A stretch of 64,000 nucleotides of DNA from the NCBI GenBank assembly GCA_011947345.1, contig JAAVTG010000002.1, positions 248,001-312,000 on the forward strand, written 5' to 3'. The translations under genes and the position numbers were made by a program. Of this stretch, positions 42,737 through 52,528 are shown in pieces. This DNA comes from Phytophthora quininea (Eukaryota > Oomycota > Peronosporomycetes > Peronosporales > Peronosporaceae). How positions within the stretch are numbered: the stretch's first letter is position 1; each line of letters opens with the position of its first letter. The notes under the pieces are model-generated. The model worked only from the letters and a program-made list of their open reading frames with translations. It was not told where the DNA came from and did not search any database.

Positions 42737-43221
42737 GGCGATCGGAGACTGCAACCACACCCTTCCCAATCAGTCCATCGTTGACTACATCCACTATGAA
42801 CATGCTCTTTCAGTTTGCCATTCTGACGTTGCTGTTTCTGGCATGTTTTGCCCTTGCTCTGTTGGCTGTGTATCCGTACTAACCAAACAGAGCCTGGACT
42901 TCCAGTGCGTCTGCCTGCAGCTGGAGCACTTCGTCACTATAGTGGTGACCTGCATCAATCTAGGATCTGTGGTCTGCTCCGTCGCTTGGACCGGGAGGCC
43001 TAGTGTCTGATCCGAACGGAGAATCCGCTCCGAGCCACGAGTACGTGGCTACGTCTGTAACACGTCGCTAAGGCTTCGAGCAGCAAGACCAGCCTCCATG
43101 TCTCTCTCTGATCCAACCCAGACGCTGAGCAAGTGGTCAAGTGGACTGGGACCCGACCGCTCCAGTCCCGCACAACTCAATCTGCTCCGTCCAGTTCGGA
43201 TCTCTTTCCTACTTGATCAAG
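42737..43221. other. Spacer between the two TULIP-like genes
   Basis: 485 bases. The distal part (about 43140-43221), immediately before the second gene, resembles the 5' flank of the first gene (both have CACAAC-C-CAAT-TG-T and end CAAGATG-like), consistent with tandem duplication of gene plus promoter. The short open frame at 42796-42882 encodes a single hydrophobic helix and is probably chance. Confidence 0.5.
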
Positions 43222-44145
43222 ATGGCCAAGTTCCTCAGCTTCGTTGCTTACGTCGCCGCCGCTGCTTTCGGCGTGGCCTCGGCCGGTGCCCCCGCCACCG
43301 TGGAGAACACGTGCGTGCTCGCCAACTTCGAGACCGCCACGGCGGACTTTATCGCCCTCAACAACCTCGTCAACATCATCAAGACGTCGCCGGCGCTGCT
43401 CAAGTCGTACATTAGCGACCCACTGCTCATCGCCAACCAGACGCTGACGTCGCAGGGCTTCTCGCTGCTGGGCTACGACTACACCTACACCCCCACCATC
43501 AACTCGCTCAACGTGACGGGCATCACGGCCCTCGCGCCCAAGCCAGTCAACGTCACGGGCAACAACACGCTAGACCTGGGCACGGTCTTCACGGGCACAG
43601 TGTCGCTGACCGGCTCGGTTACCGTGGTCATCGCGCAGCCCAACCACAGGTGGTACCAGATCTGCTGGGTCGACCTGCTGCACCCCGTCAAGTGCAACCC
43701 CAAGACGGTGACTGTGGACTTTGCGCTCGCCGTGAGCAAGCCCGAGGTCGCGGCCAACGTGGAGGCCAACCTGTACGAGTGCGCACCGGGCGTGGCGGCG
43801 GCGACGTGCACGAACCTGACGATGACCAGCATCATGACCGGCGCGCTGAGCGGCGACCTGACGAGCGTGTCCACGAACGTGATGAAGCACTTCAAGGACG
43901 CCAAGCTCCACTCGCTCCAGCTGGGCTGGGACGCCATCACCAACGTCGCCTTTGCCTTCCACGACTCGAGCGCCTTCACCACGCAGATCATTAACAAGCT
44001 GCTCGACTTCTCGGTCGAGGGGCTCAACAAGAAGGACCACATCTACCACACCTTCATCGACGTGGCGCAGAAGCTCAGCCTGTCGCTGATGAACAAGGTG
44101 ATCGACTCGCAGCTCGAGCCGCAGTTCGGCGCGACGTGCCTGTAA
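43222..44145 (+). CDS. Secreted TULIP/BPI-like protein, paralogue 2
   Basis: 307 residues from ATG 43222, beginning with a signal peptide (MAKFLSFVAYVAAAAFGVAS). It aligns along its whole length with paralogue 1, sharing TATADFIALNNLVNIIKTSP, TINSLNVTGITALAPKPVNV, HRWYQICWVDLLHPVKC and the C-terminal LEPQFGATCL. The loop after the second cysteine pair (ECAPGVAAATCTNLTMTS) and N-glycosylation sites also align. Third-position bases are strongly G/C, as in the neighbouring housekeeping genes, so no recent transfer is indicated. Both copies read intact, suggesting both are under selection. Function is inferred only from fold-like pattern: binding of a lipid or other hydrophobic ligand outside the cell. 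Confidence 0.72.
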   Translation: MAKFLSFVAYVAAAAFGVASAGAPATVENTCVLANFETATADFIALNNLVNIIKTSPALLKSYISDPLLIANQTLTSQGFSLLGYDYTYTPTINSLNVTGITALAPKPVNVTGNNTLDLGTVFTGTVSLTGSVTVVIAQPNHRWYQICWVDLLHPVKCNPKTVTVDFALAVSKPEVAANVEANLYECAPGVAAATCTNLTMTSIMTGALSGDLTSVSTNVMKHFKDAKLHSLQLGWDAITNVAFAFHDSSAFTTQIINKLLDFSVEGLNKKDHIYHTFIDVAQKLSLSLMNKVIDSQLEPQFGATCL

Positions 44146-44516
44146 GTAGAATGCAGCGCGTATAAATAAATAGACCCCAGCAAAAACGATGAGGAATGGC
44201 TCCGTCAAATATGCTGTACCTAGAATCGATGACGACTGCGGCGAAAGGTCACGAGCAAAACCTACAGGAAAGCCGATACACACGCCGGCCGTCTTGGCGA
44301 GCGCGCGCGCGCATGCCACAGAGACACGTTTGTGCCAGTTTCGGCGCCGAGAGATAAGCGATGTTACTGCGAGGAAGCTGCTCTCCTGGAAGGTGCTGCC
44401 GCCCCGGCACAAACAGCAAGGCAGGTTAGTTTCACGCTCTTGTGGTTTCCTTTTCGTCGAAATTCTTCTGGACACGGAAATCAGCAAGCACCGTCTTCCG
44501 CACTTTGCCTTTTGCC

Positions 44517-45611
44517 ATGGACGTGGAGCCGACCGAGTTCCGGCTGATCCCGAGCCGCTTTGGACTGGGCGCCCAGCAGCGGCCGCAGCTCTGGGACGCC
44601 ATGATGCGCAGCCTGGCCGCCGAACTGCGCCGCCAGCCACAGCAGCCCGAGGAGGAGAGCGACGACCCGCAGGACGCGGCGCTGGTCAAGCGCTGCAAGA
44701 CCAACAGCGAGCGCGGACGGGCCTTCCGCGCGCGCAAGAAGAAGTACGAGGACGACCTGACGACCGTCGTGGACTCTTTGCGCCAGGAGGTGGCCGACCT
44801 GGGCTTCCTGCGCTCCGTGCGCGCCGACAAGGTGCTCCGCAGCCGCAACAGCATGGGCGGCTCACTGGTGCGCCTGGCCAGAGAGTACTTTGCGCTGTTC
44901 GAGCACGGCATGCCGGCCATACGCAGCGTCGGCCAGAAGCGGCCCATGTTGCTCGCAGATGGCGGCGACAGCTTCGCCACCAAGCAGCAGCAGTTCCTGC
45001 ACTGCGCCATGGACCCGGATATGCAATTCGGAGAGGCCAGGGGCCCTGAGGCGCTGCTGGACCAGTGGAAACGGTACTCGAGCTACCACGAAAGCATCGA
45101 CGTCGACGTTGTCGGTATCGAGGTCTCTGGGGAGGAGGACAACCCGATGATCACAGTCCGCTCGGATCTGCACGTCGTCTTCTCTCGAGCGACGTTCGAG
45201 CACGTCTTCCCGCACGTGGTCGACAATGAGGAGCTAGTGCAAAAGTTCATCGGCCGAGAGGTCGTCTACCACGGAGTCAACCGCTTCCAGTTCTCAGCCA
45301 ACGGCCAGATCCTCGTCTACGACTCTGACGTGGGCTTTGTCGACGCGCTGGTCAACGCCGGCGCGACCGTCTTCGACATTGCGCTGCTGATGCAACAGGC
45401 GCGAATCGCTGACGAGTGTCGACTCGGCGAGGGCGAGGACGGCAGAGTGCAAGAGCTGAGTGATAACCAGGAATCGGTCCACAGCGGCGACAATGCAACA
45501 GAAAGTCATGTTGGTGCATCAATACCTCCAGATTGTGGCGATGCGTCTGATGAAGAGGACGCAGCACCTGTGGAGCAGAGTCGACACGCCATCGACTTTT
45601 TATTGTCCTAA
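44517..45611 (+). CDS. bZIP-type transcription factor with a C-terminal globular domain
   Basis: 364 residues from ATG 44517 (MDVEPTEFRLIPSRFGLGAQ). Residues about 60-100 form a bZIP basic region and zipper: KRCKTNSERGRAFRARKKKY has the N-x7-R signature, followed by EDDLTTVVDSLRQEVADLGF heptads. The zipper is short, as is common in oomycete bZIPs. Residues 150-300 form a separate globular region (IDVDVVGIEVSGEEDNPMIT, LHVVFSRATFEHVFPHVVDN) that probably senses or dimerises; similar domains accompany many oomycete bZIP factors. The tail is acidic and Ser-rich. The frame is open 25 codons upstream to 44442 without a better start. Nuclear DNA-binding role by family; target genes unknown. Confidence 0.75.
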   Translation: MDVEPTEFRLIPSRFGLGAQQRPQLWDAMMRSLAAELRRQPQQPEEESDDPQDAALVKRCKTNSERGRAFRARKKKYEDDLTTVVDSLRQEVADLGFLRSVRADKVLRSRNSMGGSLVRLAREYFALFEHGMPAIRSVGQKRPMLLADGGDSFATKQQQFLHCAMDPDMQFGEARGPEALLDQWKRYSSYHESIDVDVVGIEVSGEEDNPMITVRSDLHVVFSRATFEHVFPHVVDNEELVQKFIGREVVYHGVNRFQFSANGQILVYDSDVGFVDALVNAGATVFDIALLMQQARIADECRLGEGEDGRVQELSDNQESVHSGDNATESHVGASIPPDCGDASDEEDAAPVEQSRHAIDFLLS

Positions 45612-45776
45612 CTACAGGGATGTCCATTTCAAAGAAATACCATAAAGAGCTGGTAGGCAGGCCCGGCGAAAGAGAGCATATTAGAGCTGGTGGACATCTA
45701 GCTGGATTGCCGACTTCATTCATCTAATTCGTAGTAATATGCACAGCCTAGTCGCGGCCTAGTAGGAAGTCGCAGC

Positions 45777-46310
45777 CTAGTGCAGGGCGGCGGCAATGGC
45801 GAGGGCGGAGCCGACTGCCACGATCGAGAGCGCAGGCGACGCTGAGCCCGAGGTTTTCACCGTCGGGGCCGTCGTCTTGTTGGTGCTGTTGGCCGACTCG
45901 CCCGAGCCGCTCTCGCTGGGGGCTTCGATCGAGCCGCTGCTCGAGGCAGATTCGTTGCCCGTCTTGCCGTCGAGGAAGTCGCTGATGAGGCGGCCGAACG
46001 TGATGGACACGCCGTCCACCGTGATGTTGCACTGGGTGTTGATGTTGGCGTTGCCGTTCAAAATGTTGATCAACGCCGAGCAGGCGGACGAGCCCTGGGC
46101 GGCTTTGACCTGCGTCTTGGTCGGGAAGTCGGTGATGTTGAAGATGTTGATGCCCGTCTTGTCCGAGCACTTGGTCTCGACTGAGTCCATTTCGGCCGAG
46201 ATGGTCGCGTTTGACCTCAGCGTGCTCTGAATGGCCGTCAGGTCGCACTGGGCGCCGAACACGGCGGCGCTGGCGGCGGCAAGGAGAGCGGCGAAGAAGC
46301 AGGTCTTCAT
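45777..46310 (-). CDS. Elicitin-like protein, GPI-anchored type, four-cysteine
   Basis: 177 residues from ATG 46310: signal peptide (MKTCFFAALLAAASAAVFGA), an elicitin-like domain, a Ser/Thr/Gly-rich stalk (GSIEAPSESGSGESANSTNK) and a hydrophobic C-terminus typical of a GPI signal. Elicitins bind sterols and other lipids outside the cell and are recognised by plants. The domain keeps QCDLTAIQ, TKCSD, SACSALINILNG and TQCNITVDGV but has only four cysteines: those matching positions 51 and 95 of classical elicitins are absent. As these two form one disulfide bond in elicitins, their joint loss is coherent. Three or more N-x-S/T sites lie in domain and stalk. First of three related genes on this strand. 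Confidence 0.85.
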   Translation of the reverse strand: MKTCFFAALLAAASAAVFGAQCDLTAIQSTLRSNATISAEMDSVETKCSDKTGINIFNITDFPTKTQVKAAQGSSACSALINILNGNANINTQCNITVDGVSITFGRLISDFLDGKTGNESASSSGSIEAPSESGSGESANSTNKTTAPTVKTSGSASPALSIVAVGSALAIAAALH

Positions 46311-46617
46311 CGTTGGAGGTGGTGGCGGCGGCTGTTACTGGGCGTGAAACTTGTAAACTGTGCGTTCTACCAGCAAGCCTCGCAACGCGACCTTCGATAA
46401 GACCAACAGGACGGAATCGCTTTTTTGGCCTGCAGCTCTTGTCTGGAGCTTGAAGAACAAATTCTGCTCGTCCTCGCTTGCCACGAATAGCACGAAGCAC
46501 CTTCCTCGCTCAGGCAACTACTCGCCATGGAGCCCCATGGGGGCTTGTCAAATGGAAAAGTGGAACGACTGCATGCATTGAGGGCTTCGACGCTAACTCT
46601 AACTCGGGACTACTTCC

Positions 46618-47157
46618 TTACTGCAAAGCGAGGGCGACGGATGCGGCCACAATGTAGCCCACGAATGACAGCGCCGTGGTCGAGGCAGCGCTGCTGCCCG
46701 ACTTGTTCTTGGCGGAGGATCCAGAGCTGGCCTTCGAGCTGTCGAGCTTGGCCGATCCCGCCGACCCGGACGCGCTCGAGCTCGGCAGTTCCACGGAGCC
46801 GCTGCCCGAGTCCGACTCGTTGCCGGTCTTGCCCGTGAGGAAGTCGGCGATGAGCTTGCCAAAGTTCATGGACACGCCGTCGATGGTGACGTTGCACTGG
46901 ATCTCGGCGTTGGCTACTTGGTTGATCTGGTTGAGGTAGTCGGCGCAGTCGACGTTCTGGCTCAGCGCCTTGACCTGTTCAGTCGTGGGGAACTGGCTGA
47001 TGGAGAAGATGTCGATCTTCGTGGCGTTCTCGCAGTTGGCCAGGCCCTGCGTGGCGTTCGGGTACAGCTTGCTCTCGATCTTGGTCATGTCACAGTCGGC
47101 GGCGAACGCGATGGCGGCGGCGTTGACGAGCGCGAACGACAGGAACGAAGACTTCAT
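46618..47157 (-). CDS. Elicitin-like protein, GPI-anchored type, four-cysteine (second copy)
   Basis: 179 residues from ATG 47157: signal peptide (MKSSFLSFALVNAAAIAFAA), elicitin-like domain, Ser/Gly/Lys-rich stalk and hydrophobic GPI-type tail (ALSFVGYIVAASVALALQ). Domain motifs DCDMTKIESKL, ANCENATKIDIF, TTEQVKALSQNVDCADYLNQ and IQCNVTIDGVSMNFGKL parallel the neighbour at 45777. Again four cysteines, with the pair equivalent to Cys51-Cys95 missing. The stretch GKLIADFLTGKTGNESDSGS is nearly shared with the neighbour, showing common ancestry. The stalk differs in length and composition, as expected for a spacer that carries O-glycans. Head-to-tail with the first copy, 307 bp between stop and start. 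Confidence 0.87.
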   Translation of the reverse strand: MKSSFLSFALVNAAAIAFAADCDMTKIESKLYPNATQGLANCENATKIDIFSISQFPTTEQVKALSQNVDCADYLNQINQVANAEIQCNVTIDGVSMNFGKLIADFLTGKTGNESDSGSGSVELPSSSASGSAGSAKLDSSKASSGSSAKNKSGSSAASTTALSFVGYIVAASVALALQ

Positions 47158-47601
47158 CTTGAGGGCGGGGACTTGGCTTGGAAGGGAAGTACTCTGCTTG
47201 AGTGCTGGGAAGTTGGAGAATGGGAGCCACCAACGCGGCGTTCAATTTTGTTCGTCCTGCTGTCGACCGTGAGTCGTGGCACCGACGCGCTCTTCTGGCT
47301 CGACGGAAGGTTGGGAAGACCCTCCATCCGGCCGGCCATTTGGCGCTGTTCGTGGTAAAGGCGCCCGCTGTCGCAGTAGAATCGCTATTAATAGTCGGGG
47401 TTGCACCTTTCCGCTGAACTCCACACCCTTTTGCATCTGCCTTGAAGGTTGACAGAGAATGCGGCCACACCGTGTGGGCGAGGAAGAAACTCGTGTGTGG
47501 ATCAGCGCCAAGTGGGCGAGCCTGTTGTCCGAAAAGGTTATGCCCGCTGCGTTCTGATCCCAGTCTATCGCCAAGCGCTGTGGGCCAACTCGGCGCATGA
47601 C

Positions 47602-49032
47602 CAGGCATGCTCTATCGGGGCATTATGCACATAAAAAGCCAAAAACCCTTTTGAAACTCTCCAGGAGTGCCCATTTTGCCGCTCGGATTCTAGGCTGTTG
47701 AAGGAGTTCTCCAGCCAACATTTGCTGTTACCTACATACCGACACGTTGGGAGTTGATACACGATGCATGCCACTTTCTGTTGAAGAACTACGTTCGTCT
47801 TGGGATTCTCCAAGACGAAAAGGCTAACACGAAATCGAGTGACGCATGGTGGTTGTGCCTATTTGTGGTCTGCAAGTTGACCGAGAAGATCCGCGCCTGC
47901 TTTCGCAAGCTGCAGTATAAAACGGTTACTATGCGCGAACAATACGCTGCTCTGAATGAACTCCACTTATCACTGGCGTTGAAATTTGAAAGCGAAATGA
48001 CGAAGGTGAGCCAACTGTCGATTCACCAAAGGTCTCTGAGCATTAACCGTGATGCTGCCTTCACTCAAGAGACCTTTTCGACAAGATTGCCACGGGACAC
48101 CACAATGTTCATACATGCCGTCAAGGAGCTGAAGTGGGTTTCGCTGGCATGGCTCTGGACCAACCAAACATCCACGAGCATCAAGACGGCGAAGAGACTT
48201 TGGAAGTTTCAGCGCATCTGGCGGACATGGTAGACGAAGATACCCCGAGTAGGATGAAGACATGCCACAACTCAATGAAGTAAATGAACCGACTGAATCC
48301 CAGCAATCAACGAGTCAGCAAGGCTTGGTGGAAGCTGTTACTACAGCTCGGACCGTGATGATCGACGGAATTACCGATATCAAGCTCGATATTGCAGCAG
48401 AAGCCCGCGATGCGCCTCCAACGAGGTCGATTGACATCGTGAAGTGTACGGATGGAGCGTTACGTCGTCTGCTGATCGCTTATTCAGCAAAATTGCAAGA
48501 ACACCTAGGTGAATCGGCAACCGAGGAGATCTGGAGCCAGCGCAAGAACCTGATCCACGAATACAAGCTAAAGCGTGATGTTTGCAGAAAGGTGAAGGAT
48601 CAAGGTGATCTGTCGCTTGAAGACGCGTGGGCTAAAGTCGAACCTTGTGGTGAATTTGGAGCGCTCATCGAATTTACTGTTGGTCTCGCAAGTATTGCTC
48701 CAGGAACCCATACTGTGGAAGGGGATTTCAGTACGCTAAACGGTGTAGCTGGTCCACCGGAGAACTGCAAGCGCGTCAATACTTCGAAGTCATGGAGCTG
48801 GCAGACAGATTGGAGTCAAGCAAGAAGGTTATAGCACAACAGTGAGTTTCTGATCCAACAGAGCGTGCGTAGGCTAACCTCACGTACATTTCCATGCGTA
48901 AGCTAGTGCCCTTTTAGGGTTTTCTGGCAATTCAATACATTTCCTGTGCAATGCCCCTTTGAACTTTCCCAACTCTGCCCATTTTACATCAAATCCCATC
49001 GACTTTCAAAATGCCCTGTTTGAGCATGCCTG
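47602..49032 (+). mobile_element. Non-autonomous hAT-like DNA transposon, copy 2
   Basis: 1431-bp copy of the element at 10477, nearly identical, with the same terminal repeats (CAGGCATGCTC ... GAGCATGCCTG). The flanks read CGCATGAC on the left (47594-47601) and CATGAC on the right (49033-49038), so an 8-bp duplication has probably lost two bases on the right. Compared with copies 1 and 3 it lacks seven bases near 48250, which puts the second remnant frame out of register with its upstream text. It is inserted between the second and third elicitin-like genes and so splits that cluster. Confidence 0.9.
47699..48834 (+). pseudogene. Remnant hAT transposase reading frames (copy 2)
   Basis: Same two frames as in copy 1 (47754-48233 and 48262-48834), including the shared break after HAVKELK. 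A private 7-bp deletion near 48250 shortens the second open frame. No functional transposase can be read. Confidence 0.8.
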
Positions 49033-49169
49033 CATGACAATGGCAGACGCACCAAGATGTGGAGCAGATTTTAATACTTGCTGCTGCTGTAGAAGCTCTC
49101 AACGTGGTAAGCAAAGGAAAGACAACGCAAAAACGTTCAAAAGGTCTTTTGCACGAAGTATACATCGCT

Positions 49170-49802
49170 CTACAGGGCGAACGCCAGCAACGCAGTGGAG
49201 ACGACCATGACGGCCGAAACGGCGGTGGTGGCCGTCTCACTTGAGGACTTGGAGCCCTTGGTCGAACTGTCAGTCTGAGTGGACCCGGCGTAAGCACTAG
49301 TGCTGCCGGAGGATGCTTTCTTCTCATGGGAGACAGTAGTGCTGTGGCTGCTATCCGTGGCATTCTTGGACGACTTACCGGCGCTCGACTTATGCGAGGT
49401 GCTGCCGGAGCCGCTCTTCGAACCGACCGTGGTCGTCTTGGTCGTGTTGCCCGTCTTGCCCGTGAGGAACTCCGTCAGCAGCTGGGCAAAGTTGACGGAC
49501 TGGTCGCCGACGTACGTCTTGCACTGGATGTCTGAGTTGGCCTCCTGGTTGATCTGGTTAATGTAGTTGACGCAGTCGCGCGACTGCGAGATCTGCTTGG
49601 CCTGCGCCGCCGTCGGGAACGAGCTGAGCTTGAACACGTCGCAGCCCGTGGCGGCCGTGCAGCTGTCGTGCCAGGTGGTGCCGTTCGCCAGCAGCTTGCC
49701 CTGGATGGCGCCCATGTTGCAGTCCGGGGTGCTGTAGGTAGAGTTGGTGGCAGACACGGCCGTGCCGAACGCGGCGAGAACGGCGAGCGTGGAGGTCTTC
49801 AT
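49170..49802 (-). CDS. Elicitin-like protein, GPI-anchored type, third copy with long Ser/Thr/Lys stalk
   Basis: 210 residues from ATG 49802: signal peptide (MKTSTLAVLAAFGTAVSA), elicitin-like domain (DCNMGAIQGKLLANGTTWHD, AAQAKQISQSRDCVNYINQI, DIQCKTYVGDQSVNFAQLLT), a stalk of about 75 residues rich in Ser, Thr, Gly and Lys, and a hydrophobic C-terminus. It shares the LLTEFLTGKTGNTTK segment with the other two genes. It has five cysteines; the positions equivalent to Cys51 and Cys95 of elicitins are empty as in the neighbours, and one additional Cys (TGCDVFKL) is unpaired by this scheme. The frame remains open 77 codons upstream but the signal peptide fixes the start. hAT copy 2 separates it from the other two. 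Confidence 0.85.
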   Translation of the reverse strand: MKTSTLAVLAAFGTAVSATNSTYSTPDCNMGAIQGKLLANGTTWHDSCTAATGCDVFKLSSFPTAAQAKQISQSRDCVNYINQINQEANSDIQCKTYVGDQSVNFAQLLTEFLTGKTGNTTKTTTVGSKSGSGSTSHKSSAGKSSKNATDSSHSTTVSHEKKASSGSTSAYAGSTQTDSSTKGSKSSSETATTAVSAVMVVSTALLAFAL

Positions 49803-50357
49803 GGCGGTGAGGCTGCGCTTGGGAGTAGGACGCTTGGTCGAGGAGAAGGCAAGTTCCGGAATGAGCAACGCGCACCAGCGCCAATGCTTATAAGACCGAG
49901 AGACAAAGGGCAGGCGACCGACAGGCTCGTGGTCGCGAGTTGCCTGTCGAGCTCTGATAACGTCAGTTGAAGTTGGATCCGCTCTGGGCCAATCAAAGCC
50001 GGTATCTCCGGCCGTTATTTTGCGTTGCCGCAAAGGAAACTTTGAGCACGGCGGAGCTCCTTGCCGCAGTACTGTCCGATTCCGGCGCTGCTAACCGGTA
50101 TGTAATGGCGGCGACCACGCCAGCGCCGATAGGAGCTGGGCCGAAAGCCAGCAGGCAGAGATAGCGGTGCTGGCAGCGCTCGCAGTGTAACTAGACCCGC
50201 TGCGTCTGGGAACCAACGCACGTACTCGGTCAGAAAACGGCAAGCTGTCGGACGAAACAGATCGTCCCAAGCTAGAATACTGGTAGGAAGCACGTTGTTC
50301 CTCACCAACTTGTATTAGGCCGCTGAGGGCAGATGTGTTGACGTTTTGTAGTATACA
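49803..50357. other. Intergenic stretch between the third elicitin-like gene and the START/FYVE-like gene
   Basis: About 555 bases holding the 5' flank of the elicitin-like gene and the 3' flank of the next gene. No coherent open frame or repeat is seen. Confidence 0.5.
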
Positions 50358-52263
50358 TTAACTCTTTGCTGGCAACGAACATCGCACCGCTTCATCTGTA
50401 CAGGTTCCGGAAAAATTGTTGTTGCGCTCGAGATCGTGGTTCGCGTTGCGGGGGCGTCCTGCTCGACGCTGCTGCAAAATAAGGAGTGTACGCCGCCGCA
50501 GGCTGGCTTCGTCTGGGCGTACAAATGCGCACACGGACGTCGTCACTTTTCCCACCAGAGCTGCAGCTGCTCCCAAAACTGGCGCGGCGAACGGACTGCG
50601 ACGCGCTTCCTGACAGTCGACGGCGAGGGTGCGCTGCACATTCACAATGGGAGAGCCGTCGATATGGCGCTGTGGAGACTGCAGGGACAGCGCCGAGATC
50701 GACGACGCCCAATTGCGCCTACCAACATCGCTTCGCAGTAGAATGTCGGGTGCCTGCACTCCAGATCGTCGAAACCGGTTTTCAATAGAGCTCATTGTCG
50801 TTGGCATCGCTGCCAGTGTGGCACTTCGTCGACGATGACCTGGCGGGGAACTGCTGACGGTGTTCACTGAACTGCCCACAGACACCTGCTTGGCAGACAG
50901 TCGAAGGCCCGACGAGCGGTCTCCGCGCTCGAGAGTCGCTGATGGAGCCGGAGTTGCCGTCATGGCTCTGCGTGGTCGAGATAACTCGTCCATATCAAAG
51001 AGGTTCAACTGGGATGCCGCCTGAAACACCACAGAGTGTCGTGTCCCCGAGAGGTAGAGTTCTTCCTCATCGCTCTCAACTTCCTCCGGAATATCGTCGT
51101 GGCCCCACCTCCCACCGGTAGTATCGTATCCGTCATGACTAGCATCTTGCGCCGCGTATTCCGTTGCATCATCACGAAGCACTTTGGCGACGCAGGCCTT
51201 GCAGAAGCATCGGGGCGAGATTGGGCCTTTCATCGAGCTACCTCTTGTTGATAGCAGCGTCTCCTGCCGCACACTGCACTGCGAACACGTCCAGTGACGA
51301 CATGCCGCACACCGCCGCTTGATCGTGCTGCCCAAGCAACGTAGACACATTCCACAGCGACGCTCGCCATCAAGCGACTCCTGCACCGACGTACACGACA
51401 ACGATGCTAAAACCCGCTCGGCCTCGCAGCTTTCGACAGCTCGGGACAGCTTCTTCGCCAGTGCACACGACTGCACACTGTCCAGACTCAGCAGACTTTC
51501 CACCACACTCTTCTCCGCAATCGATCGAGGCAAGCTTAATCCAATGGTACCACCGCCCCCGCCTGCATCATACGATCCCTGATGAAATACCTCCACGCGC
51601 CCGTTGTGCAGCTGCCTGAAAAACGAGCACAAGAAGATCTGTCCTCGAACAACCGAGTGGTTCTGGAATGGGGGACAGCTCGGGAACGTCATGGAGTGGC
51701 GCAGTCGGAAGCCCAACTTGCGTCCAGTTCTGGGCGAGATGACCACGCCCGACGCCGCCAGGTAGCAAAAGTCTCGGTCTTTGACGACCAGTCCGCCGTG
51801 GGGCGCGCGTTTCAACGTCCATTTGACGCTGAGCGAGCGGAAGGGCTCTGCGGGCGACGGCTTCTCCACTGCACACAGCACGGCTCCATCGGCTACGCCG
51901 TCGCGCGTGAAGTGCGCTCGGGCAGCGCGTTCGCGGCCGCAGCGCCACATGGCACCGTACAGCACGTCCTCCAGGGCGCCGTCCAGGCTGCCGACGACTC
52001 TCAACGACGGCAGCGACGCGGACCCCCACAGTCCTCCGTCGTCTGCGCCGGCTGCCCCGCTGCGGCCTCTGCGTGAAGATCTTGACGCCTGCCCGTTGGC
52101 CGGCGAGTCTCCAGGCCGGGTCCTGCGGCTCGTTGCTGGCGTAGGCGTCGTATTGCGCCAGATAGCTGGCCAGGAGCTGCGCCTGGACCTGCTGTAGGTC
52201 CCGCACCTCGGCCGCCGCGAGCCGCACGGGCGCGAAGAAGTCCGGGGGCAGCGGCAGCTTCAT
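50358..52263 (-). CDS. START-domain and FYVE-like zinc-finger protein; one frame break
   Basis: Starts at ATG 52263 (MKLPLPPDFFAPVRLAAAEV). The first frame carries the N-terminal helix and WRLAGQRAGVKIF; near 52050 the frame changes and continues with SLPSLRVVGSLDGALEDVLY, the typical beginning of a START lipid-binding fold, through LSVKWTLKRAPHGGLVVKDR and CYLAASGVV. A FYVE-like Cys cluster follows (CGMCLRCLGSTIKRRCAACR, HWTCSQCS, RCFCKACV), then a long Ser/Arg-rich tail. START plus FYVE-like architecture is greatly expanded in oomycetes and suggests lipid binding at endosomal membranes. The finger lacks an obvious RRHHCR basic patch, so phosphoinositide binding is uncertain. The frame shift equals two bases lost or one gained. 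Confidence 0.78.
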
Positions 52264-52528
52264 CGCGAGCGCTGCCAAGTGCGACCTCGACGCATTGTCG
52301 CGATCGACGACGGACTGCTTCTCATACAGACTAGATGTGCAACTCAGATGACGTAGCGTAGGCTTGGCTTTCGTCCAATCGTTGGCGCGGATTTTTCAGT
52401 ACCAGCATTCCCACACGAAAAGCGCACTCGAGCGTCACCGAGACCAGCGCCCGAAGCTCGTGCCTTCGTCGTATCCCTCACGCTGCCCTCCCCACTTCTG
52501 CTCGCGTCTCCCAGATCAAGATAGCAAG

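Noticed and set aside
42796..42882. Tiny hydrophobic peptide frame after the first TULIP-like gene
   Set aside because: Fewer than 30 codons with a single hydrophobic run and no sign of conservation; no counterpart after the second copy.
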